From the NCBI GenBank assembly GCA_963575715.1, contig CAUYTW010000297.1:1-60245 (forward strand): 60,245 nt of DNA, written 5' to 3'. Of the stretch, positions 28,821 to 40,199 are shown one piece after another. The first letter of the stretch is position 1. Every line of letters starts with the position of its first letter. A program made the position numbers and the translations under genes. This DNA is from Gammaproteobacteria bacterium (lineage in GTDB: Bacteria > Pseudomonadota > Gammaproteobacteria > CAIRSR01). The notes beneath the pieces are model-generated. The model made no database searches and was not told where the DNA came from. It was given only the letters and a program-made list of their open reading frames with translations.

Positions 28821-29094
28821 GGAGAATACCTCATACAAAATTGTTTGAATGTAAGTAAAAACACCATCTAATACTAGTATAATCCACTATCCATATAAGT
28901 TAAAATATTTATTTTCTGAGCTGGTTTCCCTAATATATACATTTAATTAATTAGAAAATCATGGCTTGGATTTTTTATTTATAGGTGATATTTTCAAGAC
29001 TCACCCATCTCGTGGACGAGGGTGCGGTGCATCGCCTTACAATTAATGTCAACTATTAATTTTCGACTTTATTCATCATTGAAGGAGACGAGAG

Positions 29095-29691
29095 GTGTAT
29101 CAAACAATCAACGCCACTCTTCTAGCAGCCTTGGTGCTTGGCGTATCCACGCCAGTCCTAGCTGAACAGCAAACTCCCACGGGAGCCATGCTGGCTAATA
29201 ATTGCACTGGTTGCCATGGCAGCGACGGCGTAAGTAATGGCCCCTCCATTCCTAGTATTGGAGGATTGAATGAAGAGTATTTCGTAGGGATTATGAATGC
29301 CTATAAGGATGGAACTGCTTATTCCACTATTATGGGTAGACTTGTCAAGGGTTATTCTGAGGACGAAATTAAGGCAATGGCTAATTTTTACGCCAAAAAA
29401 TCGTTTGTTGATGCCATCCAAAAGTCTAACACCAACCTAGCGAAAACAGGAAAGGATCTTCACGAAAAATATTGCGAGACCTGTCATGAAAAAGGGGGTG
29501 CTGACAGTAGCGAATCGGGTATTTTAGCGGGCCAATGGATACCGTATCTCCAATGGACGATTGCCGATTTTAAAAATGGCAAGCGCACAGTAGATAAAAA
29601 AATGTTGAAAAAGCTCGAACAGATGTTCTCCCAAAAGGGAGATGAAGGGATCGATGCTTTAATCAACTATTACGCCGCCCAAAAGAAATAA
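29095..29691 (+). CDS. fccA: Flavocytochrome c sulfide dehydrogenase, dihaem cytochrome subunit
   Basis: The 198-residue protein has a signal peptide (first 23 residues, ending VLAEQ) and two haem-binding motifs, CTGCH (37-41) and CETCH (127-131), each in a cytochrome c4-like half; [20 protein letters not shown] is typical of the sulfide dehydrogenase cytochrome subunit. It passes electrons from the flavin subunit FccB to a soluble acceptor in the periplasm. The start is GTG, chosen because AAGGAGACGAG lies just upstream. The fccB gene follows after 19 bases. Confidence 0.92.
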   Translation: MYQTINATLLAALVLGVSTPVLAEQQTPTGAMLANNCTGCHGSDGVSNGPSIPSIGGLNEEYFVGIMNAYKDGTAYSTIMGRLVKGYSEDEIKAMANFYAKKSFVDAIQKSNTNLAKTGKDLHEKYCETCHEKGGADSSESGILAGQWIPYLQWTIADFKNGKRTVDKKMLKKLEQMFSQKGDEGIDALINYYAAQKK

Positions 29692-29710
29692 ACCCTCGGA
29701 GACGGATACG

Positions 29711-30997
29711 ATGAATCTCTCACGCAGAAATCTTCTTAAAGCGACCGGCGTCCTTGGCACTGCGGGTCTGTTTGGATTTCCCTATCTTGTTCTCGGCAAT
29801 ACTGATAAAAAAGTAGTCGTGGTTGGCGGTGGAACTGCCGGAGCTACTGCTGCGAAATATATCCGGCTGCTGGATCCTAACGTTGAAGTAACTCTCATTG
29901 AAGCAAACAAGGATCACTATACTTGTTATCTTAGCAATGAAGTATTGAGCGGTGATCGTGATCTGGAATCACTGCATTTCAGTTATGCGGGTTTAGCAAA
30001 GCATGGTGTCAATGTGGTCTATGACTTGGTTACCGCCATTGATTCCAATAAAAAAATGGTTAAGACTGCTGGTGGCAAAGAATTGGCCTTTGATCGCTGT
30101 GTTGTCGCACCCGGCGTTGATTTCAAGTGGGGTGCCATTCAGGGTTACGACGAAAAGGCGGCTGAAATCATTCCTCATGCCTGGAAGGCAGGTCCACAAA
30201 CGGTGCTACTACGCAAGCAGATCGAGTCCATGTCGGACGGCGGTGTGGTAGTCATTACATCACCGCCTAGTCCTTATCGCTGTCCACCAGGGCCTTACGA
30301 GCGCGCTTCTCAAATTGCCCATTATTTGAAAAAACACAAGCCAAAATCCAAAGTTATTATCCTTGATGCCAAGTCCACCGGCGCAGGACCAAAGCAGCCT
30401 TTATTCGAGGATGGATGGAAAAAGCTCTATAACGGAATGATCGAATGGCTGCCAGGTCCAGAAAACGAAGTGAAATCGTTACAGGTTGAAAAAAAGATTG
30501 CTGTAACCGATTTTGGTGATGAAATCAAGGCCAGTGTTTTAAATGTGATACCACCGCAAAAAGCCGGCAAAATTGCGTTCGACGTTGGCTTGGTCGATGA
30601 CAAGGGCTGGTGCCCTGTTAATCCTAAAACTTTTGAGTCTAAACTCCAGGCAGGGTTACATGTAATTGGTGATTCCTGCGTGGCGGGTGCGATGCCAAAA
30701 TCAGCTTATGCCGCGAATAGTCAAGCAAAAGTTTGCGCCACCGCTATTGTCGATCTGCTTAATGGACGCGAGCCGGGAATACCTTCCTATCTTAACACTT
30801 GTTATTCCATTATCGGTACGGATTATGGAGTTTCCATTGCTGGTGTTTACCGTTTAAGCGCGGACGGCAATACTATTGAATCCATAGCCGGTTCCGGTGG
30901 AGTTACTCCGAGGGATGCAACTCCAGACCAATTAAAACGAGAAGTTTCTTATGCGTATAGTTGGTTCACCAATATTAGTCATGATGTTTTTAATTAA
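29711..30997 (+). CDS. fccB: Flavocytochrome c sulfide dehydrogenase, flavoprotein subunit
   Basis: The 428-residue protein has a twin-arginine signal ([16 protein letters not shown]), an FAD-binding [16 protein letters not shown] motif, and Cys72 in [16 protein letters not shown], the residue that holds FAD covalently in the family. Cys191 ([14 protein letters not shown]) and a Cys near 364 (SYLNTCYSI) correspond to the catalytic disulfide that accepts sulfide. The C-terminal sulfide-dehydrogenase domain is complete. It oxidises sulfide to zero-valent sulfur in the periplasm with FccA. Confidence 0.95.
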   Translation: MNLSRRNLLKATGVLGTAGLFGFPYLVLGNTDKKVVVVGGGTAGATAAKYIRLLDPNVEVTLIEANKDHYTCYLSNEVLSGDRDLESLHFSYAGLAKHGVNVVYDLVTAIDSNKKMVKTAGGKELAFDRCVVAPGVDFKWGAIQGYDEKAAEIIPHAWKAGPQTVLLRKQIESMSDGGVVVITSPPSPYRCPPGPYERASQIAHYLKKHKPKSKVIILDAKSTGAGPKQPLFEDGWKKLYNGMIEWLPGPENEVKSLQVEKKIAVTDFGDEIKASVLNVIPPQKAGKIAFDVGLVDDKGWCPVNPKTFESKLQAGLHVIGDSCVAGAMPKSAYAANSQAKVCATAIVDLLNGREPGIPSYLNTCYSIIGTDYGVSIAGVYRLSADGNTIESIAGSGGVTPRDATPDQLKREVSYAYSWFTNISHDVFN

Positions 30998-31029
30998 GCA
31001 TTAATTAATATGGACAGGGAGGTCCGATT

Positions 31030-31122
31030 ATGAATTTATTGAGAATCAAGAAAATTTACGAAAAATTTTATGAAAAAAATTATTGTCGCAGGAAGCAATT
31101 TTGCTGGATTGATGACAATTAA
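31030..31122 (+). CDS. Possible 30-residue leader peptide overlapping the SQR-like gene
   Basis: An ATG preceded by GGGAGGTCC opens a frame of 30 basic residues (MNLLRIKKIYEKFYEKNYCR...) that runs across the start of the next gene in another frame. The downstream ATG at 31070 has only a poor ribosome site, so this frame may couple its translation. It could also be chance. Confidence 0.3.
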   Translation: MNLLRIKKIYEKFYEKNYCRRKQFCWIDDN

Positions 31123-32200
31123 AACGCTTCGTCGTGAAGGTTGTGATATCCCTATCACTATGGTGGCACCGCGCCCGGAAATGTTTTACTATCCAGCGAT
31201 GATTTGGGTGCCAGCGGGTTTGTACAAAGAACGGGATCTTACTTTTCCACTCGATAATTTCATCCGAAAATATAATGTGGAATACGTCGCAGGAAGTGTC
31301 ACAGGCCTAGACGCGCGTGCGCGACATTTGTATACCACCGCTGGTGAGATGAAATATGATTGGCTGGTGATTGCCACTGGAGGACGCTCATTAAAACAAT
31401 TTTTCGGTATTGAAAACGTATTTATTCCCAGCGAGAATTATGGTCAGGTAACGGCTATGATGGATCGATTGAACTCGCTTGAAAAAGGTACGCTTGCGTT
31501 TGGTTTTTCAGGAAATCCCAAAGAACCAACGGCGATACGTAGTGAACCATTGTTTGAGTTTTTATTCGGTATTGATACGTTACTTCGACGTGAGAAACGT
31601 CGAGATCGTTTCAATTTATTGTTTTTTACTTCCTGTCACGAATTAGATGCTCGTTGGGGTATTCGGATTAAGGGTAATTTAATGCGTGAATTGAAACAAC
31701 GTGACATTCACGTTAAGATAAAATGCAAGATTAAAGGCTTTGATGTGGATCGCGTTATAACGGAAGATGGAGATATAAAAAGTGATCTTATTGTTTTTAT
31801 TCCTCAATTAATAGGATCAGCTTGGGCTACACAGAGTGATTTACCACTTTCTGAAGATGGTTTTGTTCTTGCTGATGCCCATTGCCGAGTGCTAGGTTTT
31901 GAGGAGAACGTTTATGGAGCAGGGGATGCTTGCCTTTTTTCTGGACCTGATTGGGTATCAAAGCAAGCTCATATGGCAGATCTTCATGGAAAAACTCTGG
32001 CGCGAAATCTTGTTGGAGATATTCACGGCAAGCAGATGAAACATAAATTTCGTCAAGAATTCATCTGCATCGTGGATACCCTGGATGGCGGTATATTAGC
32101 ATTTCGCAATGTAGCGCGAAGCTTTGTATTTCAAACTCAGGCACTACATTGGGTAAAACGATTGTTTATCTGGACGTATCTAACCCAAGTTGCTACCTAG
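31070..32200 (+). CDS. Sulfide:quinone oxidoreductase-like flavoprotein
   Basis: The 376-residue protein has an N-terminal FAD-binding motif (IIVAGSNFAGLMTIKTLRRE), YDWLVIATGG, and a second FAD segment VYGAGDACLFSGPDWVSKQAHMADLHGKTLARN, as in the SQR/FccB superfamily. No signal peptide is seen, unlike FccB. Cysteines near 186 and in DAHCRV may be redox-active, but the usual SQR three-Cys pattern is not clear. It follows fccAB by 72 bases and is probably part of the same sulfide-oxidising unit, possibly passing electrons to quinone. The last six codons and the stop come from a MITE-like repeat, so the natural C-terminus has been replaced. Confidence 0.75.
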   Translation: MKKIIVAGSNFAGLMTIKTLRREGCDIPITMVAPRPEMFYYPAMIWVPAGLYKERDLTFPLDNFIRKYNVEYVAGSVTGLDARARHLYTTAGEMKYDWLVIATGGRSLKQFFGIENVFIPSENYGQVTAMMDRLNSLEKGTLAFGFSGNPKEPTAIRSEPLFEFLFGIDTLLRREKRRDRFNLLFFTSCHELDARWGIRIKGNLMRELKQRDIHVKIKCKIKGFDVDRVITEDGDIKSDLIVFIPQLIGSAWATQSDLPLSEDGFVLADAHCRVLGFEENVYGAGDACLFSGPDWVSKQAHMADLHGKTLARNLVGDIHGKQMKHKFRQEFICIVDTLDGGILAFRNVARSFVFQTQALHWVKRLFIWTYLTQVAT

Positions 32201-32273
32201 CAACTGAAGTCCCATTCTACTGTGCGGTTTTGATGCAAAAATTTTGTAAGCATGTATAGGTAACAACTTGGAT
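32182..32273 (+). repeat. MITE-like repeat, copy 2, supplying a stop codon
   Basis: The ends are AACCCAAGTTGCTACCTAG and its inverse (TATAGGTAACAACTTGGATT). It has the orientation of the copy at 20478. The first 19 bases are the last codons and TAG stop of the SQR-like gene. No coding capacity. Confidence 0.85.
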
Positions 32274-32579
32274 TATCTACATATCTAGATGTTTTTTCTA
32301 AGAATTAGTTATTTTCGCAATAATGATTGATTAAAGAAGTTTAAATAAAAATATATAAAAATCATAATCATAAATTATAATCAAAAGTACAGCAAAAATT
32401 TTACACACTTGACAATATTTTTAAGAATGATATATTTATTTTCATAGTTTATTATGTAGGAATTTACCAATCTTCTTAAAAGCGTTTTTTGTTTGATAAC
32501 ATCTTTAAGAAAAAATCAACAAATTGTATCTGATTTTTACTTCTTTCACGCAATCTACATTTTACTTACTAGAGATAAG

Positions 32580-32813
32580 GTGACTAATTTATTTATAAGA
32601 TCTCGCCAAATTGGCGAACTCGCAATGATCCCATTTTATCTTGTTGGTGGTCCGTTGATAGGTTTGTGGATTGGTAGTTGGAGTGATCAATATTTTGATA
32701 CTGTGCCTTACCTGCGAATAATTTTTATCATGCTCGGATTTATAAATGGTGCGCGGGAGTCATGGCGAGTTGTTATTCGAATTTCTGAAGCCCAGGATGA
32801 TGTTAAAAATTAA
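32580..32813 (+). CDS. atpI: ATP synthase accessory protein AtpI-like
   Basis: The small membrane protein has two hydrophobic helices (MIPFYLVGGPLIGLWIGSW and LRIIFIMLGFINGA) with a G-x-x-x-G-x-x-x-D turn (GLWIGSWSDQYF) as in AtpI/AtpZ proteins that help assemble the c-ring or carry Mg2+. The start is uncertain: GTG at 32580 is chosen as giving the usual length (77 residues); a TTG at 32493 would add 29 residues. It opens the atp operon but is 494 bases from atpB. Confidence 0.65.
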   Translation: MTNLFIRSRQIGELAMIPFYLVGGPLIGLWIGSWSDQYFDTVPYLRIIFIMLGFINGARESWRVVIRISEAQDDVKN

Positions 32814-33131
32814 ATTATTCGCGAAAATTTATTGTTGTTTTTGATTGATCAATGAAGTATAATATTAATTAATTTGTTATAAATTATAGCATTGATTTTT
32901 TATCATTGTGGTCTATCGAGACTTTTGATAATCGTCAAGAATTTTTTGAACATTATTTAGGGTTTAATTTGTAATAATTAAAATTATGTTGCAATCTTGG
33001 CTAGGGGTGATATATCGTAAGGTATGGTTGATCATAAAGTATGGTTGTTTGTGGTTGCGTAAGCTCTAATAGCTGGAAAGATTTGTATCTAATTTGAAGA
33101 GCGTTTGGTTCTAATATTAATCTGAGCATTG

Positions 33132-33201
33132 GTTAGGTGACACTCTTAAAATTGGAGACCCAGTCCACAGCCTATTACACAATTTTTTAGGTGTCACCTT
33201 A
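33132..33201. repeat. Inverted repeat upstream of atpB
   Basis: GGTGACAC (about 33134) and GTGTCACC (about 33191) form a perfect 8-bp inverted pair flanked by TTA at both outer ends, about 50 bases apart. It lies in the otherwise empty AT-rich 494-base gap between the AtpI-like gene and atpB and could be a hairpin in the atp leader or the remains of an insertion. Confidence 0.3.
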
Positions 33202-33307
33202 CTTATGCACAGATTAATACCTAGAAGGTTAGGTTTTTCCTTTTTACCCTGCGGTGATCGAAGGGTTTTCACGTCGATAATTTATGAATTTGAGGTTTTA
33301 ACAAAAC

Positions 33308-34258
33308 GTGATTTCATTAGCGCAAGCATCGGAAATTGTTGTTCAGCAATCACAAGTTGCGGCGGGTGTTGCTCAACAAATTGTTGAGCACGCAGCTCAA
33401 GCTGAGCATACTACCGCTCACGGATCTCCACATATTGTCAATTGGGTAATTCTATTGGCACATGCAATAGGAGATTCGTCTTTTTTCGGGCAAATCTTAA
33501 TTCAAGGTGAAAAAATAATTTTCACTATGGTTGTTATGTCGTTGATTGCCATTTTTTGTTTTAAAATAAGTTCACGAATGAATGTTGTTCCGACTAAAAT
33601 TCAAGTGCTTCTTGAAAATATGGTCATTATGCTTGATGATCTGGTTTGTGGTATTACGGGATCGAGAGGTCGTGCGTATACGCCTTTTGTTGGTGCTCTT
33701 TTTATTTATATTCTTGTTTCTAATTTTTATGGACTTGTTCCTCTTCAGAATTCAGCGACTGCTTATATTACGACCACTGCGCCACTAGCTGTAGCTGTAT
33801 TTTTCTATGTACAATGGACCAGCTTGAAGGCAAATGGTTTATGGGGTTATATTAAGCATCTTGCTGGTGATCCAAAGGATTTAATGGGTTACTTTTTAAT
33901 GTTGATTAATTTTCCGCTTCATATTTTAGGAGAATTTACCAAGCCGATAACTTTAATGTTTCGATTATACGGAAACATGATGGCTGGTCATATTCTGGTG
34001 GCGGTATTTCTAGGTATGGGAGTTGATGCGCTTCGGCCATTCGGTGTTCCAATTGGTGTGCCATTGCATTTTCCGTTTCTATTTTTGGAAGTCCTGGTTT
34101 GCCTTATCCAGGCATTCGTGTTCGCGCTACTGACCGCTATTTATATTGGAATGATGCTTCCTCATGAATCTCATTCTCATGAGGATTCAGAGCATGAATA
34201 TGATTTAGTGGTGGAGCATGTCCACGAACCCGTGCATGGAGAAAATCATGCGCATTAA
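33308..34258 (+). CDS. atpB: ATP synthase subunit a
   Basis: The 316-residue membrane protein has a long His/Gln-rich N-terminal part, then the subunit a core: PFVGALFIYILVSNFYGLVP and PITLMFRLYGNMMAGHILVAVFLG, which holds the essential Arg facing the c-ring. The His-rich tail (HESHSHEDSEHEYD) at the C-terminus is unusual. The start is GTG with GAGG 12 bases upstream, so it is less certain. It forms the proton half-channels with subunit c. Confidence 0.92.
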   Translation: MISLAQASEIVVQQSQVAAGVAQQIVEHAAQAEHTTAHGSPHIVNWVILLAHAIGDSSFFGQILIQGEKIIFTMVVMSLIAIFCFKISSRMNVVPTKIQVLLENMVIMLDDLVCGITGSRGRAYTPFVGALFIYILVSNFYGLVPLQNSATAYITTTAPLAVAVFFYVQWTSLKANGLWGYIKHLAGDPKDLMGYFLMLINFPLHILGEFTKPITLMFRLYGNMMAGHILVAVFLGMGVDALRPFGVPIGVPLHFPFLFLEVLVCLIQAFVFALLTAIYIGMMLPHESHSHEDSEHEYDLVVEHVHEPVHGENHAH

Positions 34259-34305
34259 CCGTGACGCAGGTGTCTCGCGTCTAAACTAGATAGAAGGAAA
34301 TATAT

Positions 34306-34545
34306 ATGAATCTTACTACTGGGGCTATTCTTGCTTTTTCTCTTCCAATGAGTCTGGCATTTGCCGCTGCAGGTTCGGCGATTGGTTTAGGTACTGTTGT
34401 TGCTGCTGCAGTGGAAGCCACCGCTCGCCAACCGGAGGCCTCTGGAAAAATTATGGTCAATATGATGGCTGGTGCTGCGTTAATTGAAGCACTGACTATT
34501 TATGTGCTTATTGTTGTTTTCATGCTCTGGGGAAAAATCGCGTAA
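34306..34545 (+). CDS. atpE: ATP synthase subunit c
   Basis: The 79-residue protein has two helices with a polar ARQPEASGK loop and the ion-binding carboxylate in GAALIEALTIY. The residue after the Glu is Ala rather than Ser/Thr, and helix one has no Gln in the sodium position, so it is predicted to carry protons. AGAAGGAAATATAT precedes the ATG. Confidence 0.95.
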   Translation: MNLTTGAILAFSLPMSLAFAAAGSAIGLGTVVAAAVEATARQPEASGKIMVNMMAGAALIEALTIYVLIVVFMLWGKIA

Positions 34546-34680
34546 TTATTTTTCCCTTCACTATAGGCTCTTAAATAGGTAATCGGGCGAAAATAATAAA
34601 ATAACCTTCACTTTCGATTGTTGTATTTGTATAAATAATGTAACGATAGTGTGGGAAGGGAAAATTATTCTCGCCCGAAA
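34543..34680 (+). promoter_or_regulatory. Interleaved inverted repeats between atpE and atpF
   Basis: Block A (34543-34565, TTTTCCCTTCACTAT) pairs with A' (34645-34667, ATAGTGTGGGAAGGGAAAA, with a bulge). Block B (34583-34597, CGGGCGAAAATAAT) pairs with B' (34663-34678, ATTATTCTCGCCCG, one mismatch). Their order is A-B-A'-B', and A' overlaps B', so the two stems are either alternatives or a pseudoknot. The region follows the stop of the high-copy c subunit and precedes atpF, where a structure could stabilise or limit the message. Confidence 0.55.
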
Positions 34681-34707
34681 GTATCTAAAATTATTAAGTG
34701 GAATCAA

Positions 34708-35208
34708 ATGGATCCCAATATTATTGTGGCAGCACTGCCTGAAATCCTTACACAAATATTAGGATTTTTAATAGTATTTTTTATTTTGAAAAAATATGCA
34801 TTTGGTACTGTCTTTGAGATGCTTGATACGCGTCAAAAGGCAATCGCTGCATTGATTGAGGAAGCGGAAAATAAAGGAATCGCGCTTGAATCTCTTAAAA
34901 AGGAATATGAACAAAAATTGTATAATATTGAACAAGAAGCTCATCTGAAAATTCAGGTGGCTGTTACTGAAGGTCAGCGAATTGCTACCGAAATTCGTGA
35001 AAAGGCTCATGCTGATGCAACCGCGCAATTAGAATATGCTAAACAGGAAATAAAACGCGAAACGGAAAGTGCGCGTGCCTTGGTTCGTCAGGAGGTGGTC
35101 GAGTTATCTTCATTAATGGCGAGTAAATTAATTGCAAGGAATCTATCCAGCGCAGATAATGAAAAGTATGTGTTGGATCTGTTAAGTCAGACAGGAGAGA
35201 TTTTATAA
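34708..35208 (+). CDS. atpF: ATP synthase subunit b
   Basis: With the ATG at 34708 the product is 166 residues: one membrane helix (LPEILTQILGFLIVFFIL) and a long charged helix (QKAIAALIEEAENKG...ETESARALVRQEV). It is the peripheral stalk linking F0 to F1. A longer in-frame start at 34651 lies in the hairpin region and would add 19 residues not typical of the family. The stop overlaps the atpH ATG (TAATG). Confidence 0.9.
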   Translation: MDPNIIVAALPEILTQILGFLIVFFILKKYAFGTVFEMLDTRQKAIAALIEEAENKGIALESLKKEYEQKLYNIEQEAHLKIQVAVTEGQRIATEIREKAHADATAQLEYAKQEIKRETESARALVRQEVVELSSLMASKLIARNLSSADNEKYVLDLLSQTGEIL

Positions 35209-35750
35209 TGGATCCTGTTGCAGTTGATCGTTATGTCCGAGCATTGTTCAATGCTGCAACTTCATTATCGCATGAGCAGCTCGTCGAACAAGATCTGGTA
35301 TCTCTCAAAAAAGAGTTACGGAGATCGGGGCTTAAAAATTTTTTAGAAAATCCTCGCTATCCGTTGAGGATAAAGATGCGGACGATTGAAAAAATCGGTA
35401 ATATGTTTTCATCTACGTTAAGTGCAAATTTTTTACGGATTATATTGTTACATTCGAGGACGGGATTGTTAGAGCAAATTTCCGACCGTTATATTGAGTT
35501 ACACCGAGAAGCAAAGGGGATTGTTACTTGTAATCTTTTGTTTGCAACTCAACCTTCTGAGGAATTTCTTATCTTAGTTGAGAAAGAGTTGAAACGCATT
35601 ACAGGAATGAATGTTGAGTTGCAGATTCAGACAGATCCAGAAATATTGGGTGGTGTCCGTCTAAAGATCAAGAATCATGTGCTTGATGGAACTTATCGTA
35701 AAAGTCTCGAATTAATGAAGGAACGGCTCCTTGAGGGCCAATACACCTAA
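35208..35750 (+). CDS. atpH: ATP synthase subunit delta
   Basis: The 180-residue protein starts MDPVAVDRYVRALFNAATS and ends with LGGVRLKIKNHVLDGTYRKSLELMKERL, the typical delta C-terminus. It joins subunit b to the top of F1. It overlaps atpF by one base. The following 111-base gap holds a hairpin, AATATTTGCAC paired with GTTGCAAAATATT. Confidence 0.92.
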   Translation: MDPVAVDRYVRALFNAATSLSHEQLVEQDLVSLKKELRRSGLKNFLENPRYPLRIKMRTIEKIGNMFSSTLSANFLRIILLHSRTGLLEQISDRYIELHREAKGIVTCNLLFATQPSEEFLILVEKELKRITGMNVELQIQTDPEILGGVRLKIKNHVLDGTYRKSLELMKERLLEGQYT

Positions 35751-35861
35751 GGCATTTGATTATGGAATAATATTTGCACCTTTCAATGTGTTGCAAAATA
35801 TTAACACGAAGACGTAAATTTTATTCACGATTGGCTGCCTAAACGAAGGTAATAAATAGTT

Positions 35862-37364
35862 ATGGCTATCAAACCTGAGGAAGTCACAAGCATTCTCCAG
35901 AAGGAAATTGAAGGGTATAAATCTGACCTTTCGATGAAATCCATTGGAACGGTTCTGTCCGTTGGTGATGGTATTGCGCGTGTCTATGGCCTGGATGAGG
36001 TCATGGTTGGCGAGATGGTTGAATTTTCGAATAAGGTAAATGGCATTGCGCTTAATCTTGAAGAGTCCAATGTCGGTATTGTGATTTGTGGTGAAACTTT
36101 TGGTATTCGTGAGGGTGATTCCGTTCAGCGTACTGGTAAAATTGCTTCAGTACCTGTTGGTGAAGCACTCCTTGGTCGTGTTGTGAATCCATTGGGTCAT
36201 CCTATTGATGGTAAAGGGCCAATAGTTACGAAAACTACGCGACCGATTGAAATCAAAGCCCCTGGCGTCATTGATCGTCAACCTGTAAAACAACCTTTAC
36301 AAACAGGTATTAAGGCGATTGATGGTATGATTCCCATTGGGCGTGGTCAGCGCGAACTTATTATTGGTGACCGTCAGACTGGAAAAACCGCGATTGCCAT
36401 TGATACGATCATCAACCAAAAAGGAAAAGACGTTTACTGTTTTTATATCGCTATTGGACAAAAAGCATCCAGTGTTTTGGGTACTGTCCATACGCTTGAA
36501 AAGCATGGAGCAATGGATTACACCACGGTAATGTTGGCGACTGCAGATGGAGCTGCAACATTACAATATCTGGCACCATTTTCAGGCGTGACAATGGCTG
36601 AGTATTTTTTGTACAACGGTCAACATGCTCTTGTAATTTATGATGATTTATCTAAGCACGCAGTTAGTTATCGAGAACTTTCGTTACTTTTACGTCGACC
36701 TCCAGGACGCGAAGCGTATCCAGGAGATGTTTTTTATCTACATTCACGGTTATTGGAACGTGCGGCGAAACTTTCAAATGAAAAAGGTGGTGGAAGTCTC
36801 ACAGCACTTCCAATCGTTGAAACGCAGGCAGGTGATATTTCAGGCTATATTCCTACGAATGTAATTTCAATTACGGATGGTCAGATCTTCTTGGAATCTG
36901 ATCTGTTCTATTCAGGTATACGCCCAGCGATCAGCGTCGGGCTTTCAGTTTCTCGAGTTGGTGGTAGCGCGCAAAGTAAAGCAATGAAAAAGGTCGCGGG
37001 CCGTCTACGTCTTGATCTTGCGCAATATCGTGAATTAGCGGCCTTTGTTCAATTTGGCTCAGACATGGATAAGGCGACGCAAGCACAGATTAATCGTGGT
37101 GCGCGACTCGTTGAGCTTTTAAAACAGGGACAGTACAAGCCAATGAGTGTGGCTGATCAAGTTTGTATAATTTTTGCGGGTATCAGTGGCTTTTGCGATG
37201 AAATTCCAGTAGAGCAAATTACCAGATTTGAGGAAAAATTTTTAGTATTTTTGCGCGAAAGTTATCCTGATATTATCTATAATATTGAAAAAACTAACGA
37301 ATTAAGTGCGGATGATGAAGAAAATCTTAAAAGAGCCGCAATTGAATTTAAAACTAAAAAATGA
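35862..37364 (+). CDS. atpA: ATP synthase subunit alpha
   Basis: The 500-residue protein has [11 protein letters not shown] (Walker A), the nucleotide site [12 protein letters not shown] and [19 protein letters not shown]. Compared with E. coli AtpA (513 residues) it lacks the short insert after the RLLERAA motif, and the sequence differs throughout, resembling alpha subunits from other bacterial groups. It forms the non-catalytic sites of F1. Confidence 0.96.
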   Translation: MAIKPEEVTSILQKEIEGYKSDLSMKSIGTVLSVGDGIARVYGLDEVMVGEMVEFSNKVNGIALNLEESNVGIVICGETFGIREGDSVQRTGKIASVPVGEALLGRVVNPLGHPIDGKGPIVTKTTRPIEIKAPGVIDRQPVKQPLQTGIKAIDGMIPIGRGQRELIIGDRQTGKTAIAIDTIINQKGKDVYCFYIAIGQKASSVLGTVHTLEKHGAMDYTTVMLATADGAATLQYLAPFSGVTMAEYFLYNGQHALVIYDDLSKHAVSYRELSLLLRRPPGREAYPGDVFYLHSRLLERAAKLSNEKGGGSLTALPIVETQAGDISGYIPTNVISITDGQIFLESDLFYSGIRPAISVGLSVSRVGGSAQSKAMKKVAGRLRLDLAQYRELAAFVQFGSDMDKATQAQINRGARLVELLKQGQYKPMSVADQVCIIFAGISGFCDEIPVEQITRFEEKFLVFLRESYPDIIYNIEKTNELSADDEENLKRAAIEFKTKK

Positions 37365-37415
37365 TTTTGGGGCGCTATTTATTCAGCGAACTGTATCCAA
37401 GATGATACCCTAACA

Positions 37416-38285
37416 ATGGCATCATTAAGAGAATTACGCAGGCGCATTAAAAGCGCTGAAAATATTCGTGGCATTACCAAGGCCATGGAAATTATATCGG
37501 CGGTGCGCTATAAAAAATTTACCGCACGTTATCGTAAGGCGACAGCATTTTTTGCAAACCTGGAACGTATCCTGGTAGAGGTTGCCTCGGATAAGTCGAT
37601 TGCCAATAATCCATTATTTGTCCAGCGAGGGCGTAATCGTGAATTGTTGTTGGTAATCACAGGTGAAAGAGGGTTATGCGGTAGTTTCAATTCTTCAATT
37701 ATGAAGGAATTGATGAAATATCTTGCCTCTGCTAGAGGTCGTCAGGTTGCGTTATATCCGATCGGAAAAATTTCTGTAGCATTTACACGGCGACGTGGTT
37801 TGGATATATGGAAAAGTTGGGCAGACGTTGGACATCAATTTACTCCTGATTCATTGAAAGGAAGAATTAACGAAATTGTCGCCGCGTTTTTATCCGGTGA
37901 ATTTGATGAAGTAAATGTGCTCACGGTAAGCCTGTCACGTGCCGGAACGTCAAAACCAATACTCGAACCACTTTTGAATCTTTCTTATCTACTTAATAAG
38001 AAGACTAAAAGTCAAATGGAAGTGGATTCGGGATATATTTTTGAACCTGATGCCGAGATTGCTTTAAAGGCACTCACTAATCTTTTCATCAAGCAGAAAA
38101 TTTTCATTCTGCTATTGAAATCAATAACGGCGGAGTATTTTGCACGGATGGTTGCAATGAAACAGGCTACCGAAAACGGTAAGGATGTTATTAAAAGACT
38201 CGCATTAGAACGCAATAAGGTTCGTCAAGCGATGATTACTCGCGAGTTGAGCGAAATCATTGGTGGAGCGGACGCGCTGAAATAA
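37416..38285 (+). CDS. atpG: ATP synthase subunit gamma
   Basis: The 289-residue protein begins MASLRELRRRIKSAENIRGITKAMEIISAVRYKK and ends with NKVRQAMITRELSEIIGGADAL, both hallmark regions of gamma; the usual ITGERGLCGSFN is present. It is the rotating shaft. The atpD gene follows after 24 bases. Confidence 0.95.
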   Translation: MASLRELRRRIKSAENIRGITKAMEIISAVRYKKFTARYRKATAFFANLERILVEVASDKSIANNPLFVQRGRNRELLLVITGERGLCGSFNSSIMKELMKYLASARGRQVALYPIGKISVAFTRRRGLDIWKSWADVGHQFTPDSLKGRINEIVAAFLSGEFDEVNVLTVSLSRAGTSKPILEPLLNLSYLLNKKTKSQMEVDSGYIFEPDAEIALKALTNLFIKQKIFILLLKSITAEYFARMVAMKQATENGKDVIKRLALERNKVRQAMITRELSEIIGGADALK

Positions 38286-39728
<1,443 letters not shown>

Positions 39729-39828
39729 ATGCCTGCCATTTATAGACTTATGCAAGTCTGTTTGAGGACACGAATTAATTGCTTATGATAGTGAGCACCG
39801 CCTCAGAATAATGAGGAATTGAATAAAA

Positions 39829-40119
39829 ATGGCATATTCATTCAGAATTGACATTCTCACTCCGGAAGAAACGTATTTCTCTGGGGAAGTAATTAGTATA
39901 ATTGTTCCGGGTGCAGCTGGTTGGTTGGGAGTATTAATTAATCATGCACCACTTATGACTCCTCTTACTAAGGGACGTTTGGAATTGCTTATGTCTGATC
40001 ATTCCAAAAAATTTTTTTCCATAGAAGGAGGATTTTTTGAAATTTTCTATAACCAAGCCACAGTGTTGGTCGAAAAGATTTCTCAAATCGAAATTCCTCC
40101 AGAAGAAATGAGACGGTAA
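39829..40119 (+). CDS. atpC: ATP synthase subunit epsilon, short form
   Basis: The 96-residue protein is a complete N-terminal beta-sandwich (FRIDILTPEETYFSGEVISIIVPG...IEGGFFEIFYNQATVLVEKISQIE) that stops at the start of the helical C-terminal domain found in E. coli (139 residues). Short epsilon subunits without the inhibitory helices are known from some other phyla. It lacks the helices that brake ATP hydrolysis. A 100-base gap separates it from atpD. Confidence 0.9.
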   Translation: MAYSFRIDILTPEETYFSGEVISIIVPGAAGWLGVLINHAPLMTPLTKGRLELLMSDHSKKFFSIEGGFFEIFYNQATVLVEKISQIEIPPEEMRR

Positions 40120-40148
40120 TTTTATTGTTAAAAATACAATAATCAATA

Positions 40149-40192
40149 GTCAATCACCCCGCCCTGAAGGGCGAGGTTTCGCAGAGACACTG
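40149..40192 (+). mobile_element. Minimal (44-bp) IscB-type element remnant, second copy
   Basis: Left end GTCAATCACCCCGCCCTGAA, hairpin CGCCCTGAAGGGCG and right end TTCGCAGAGACACTG followed by ATGA. The following ATG opens only 13 codons, so no gene uses this junction. It follows atpC by 29 bases. Confidence 0.7.
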
Positions 40193-40199
40193 ATGACGT

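Noticed and set aside
33205-33387. 60-residue frame overlapping the atpB start
   Set aside because: It is out of frame with atpB and has no recognisable motif or ribosome site.
34306-34545. Sodium-type c subunit (N-ATPase)
   Set aside because: The ion-site pattern is E-A-L rather than E-S/T-T and there is no Gln in helix one; gene order is also the standard F-type order.
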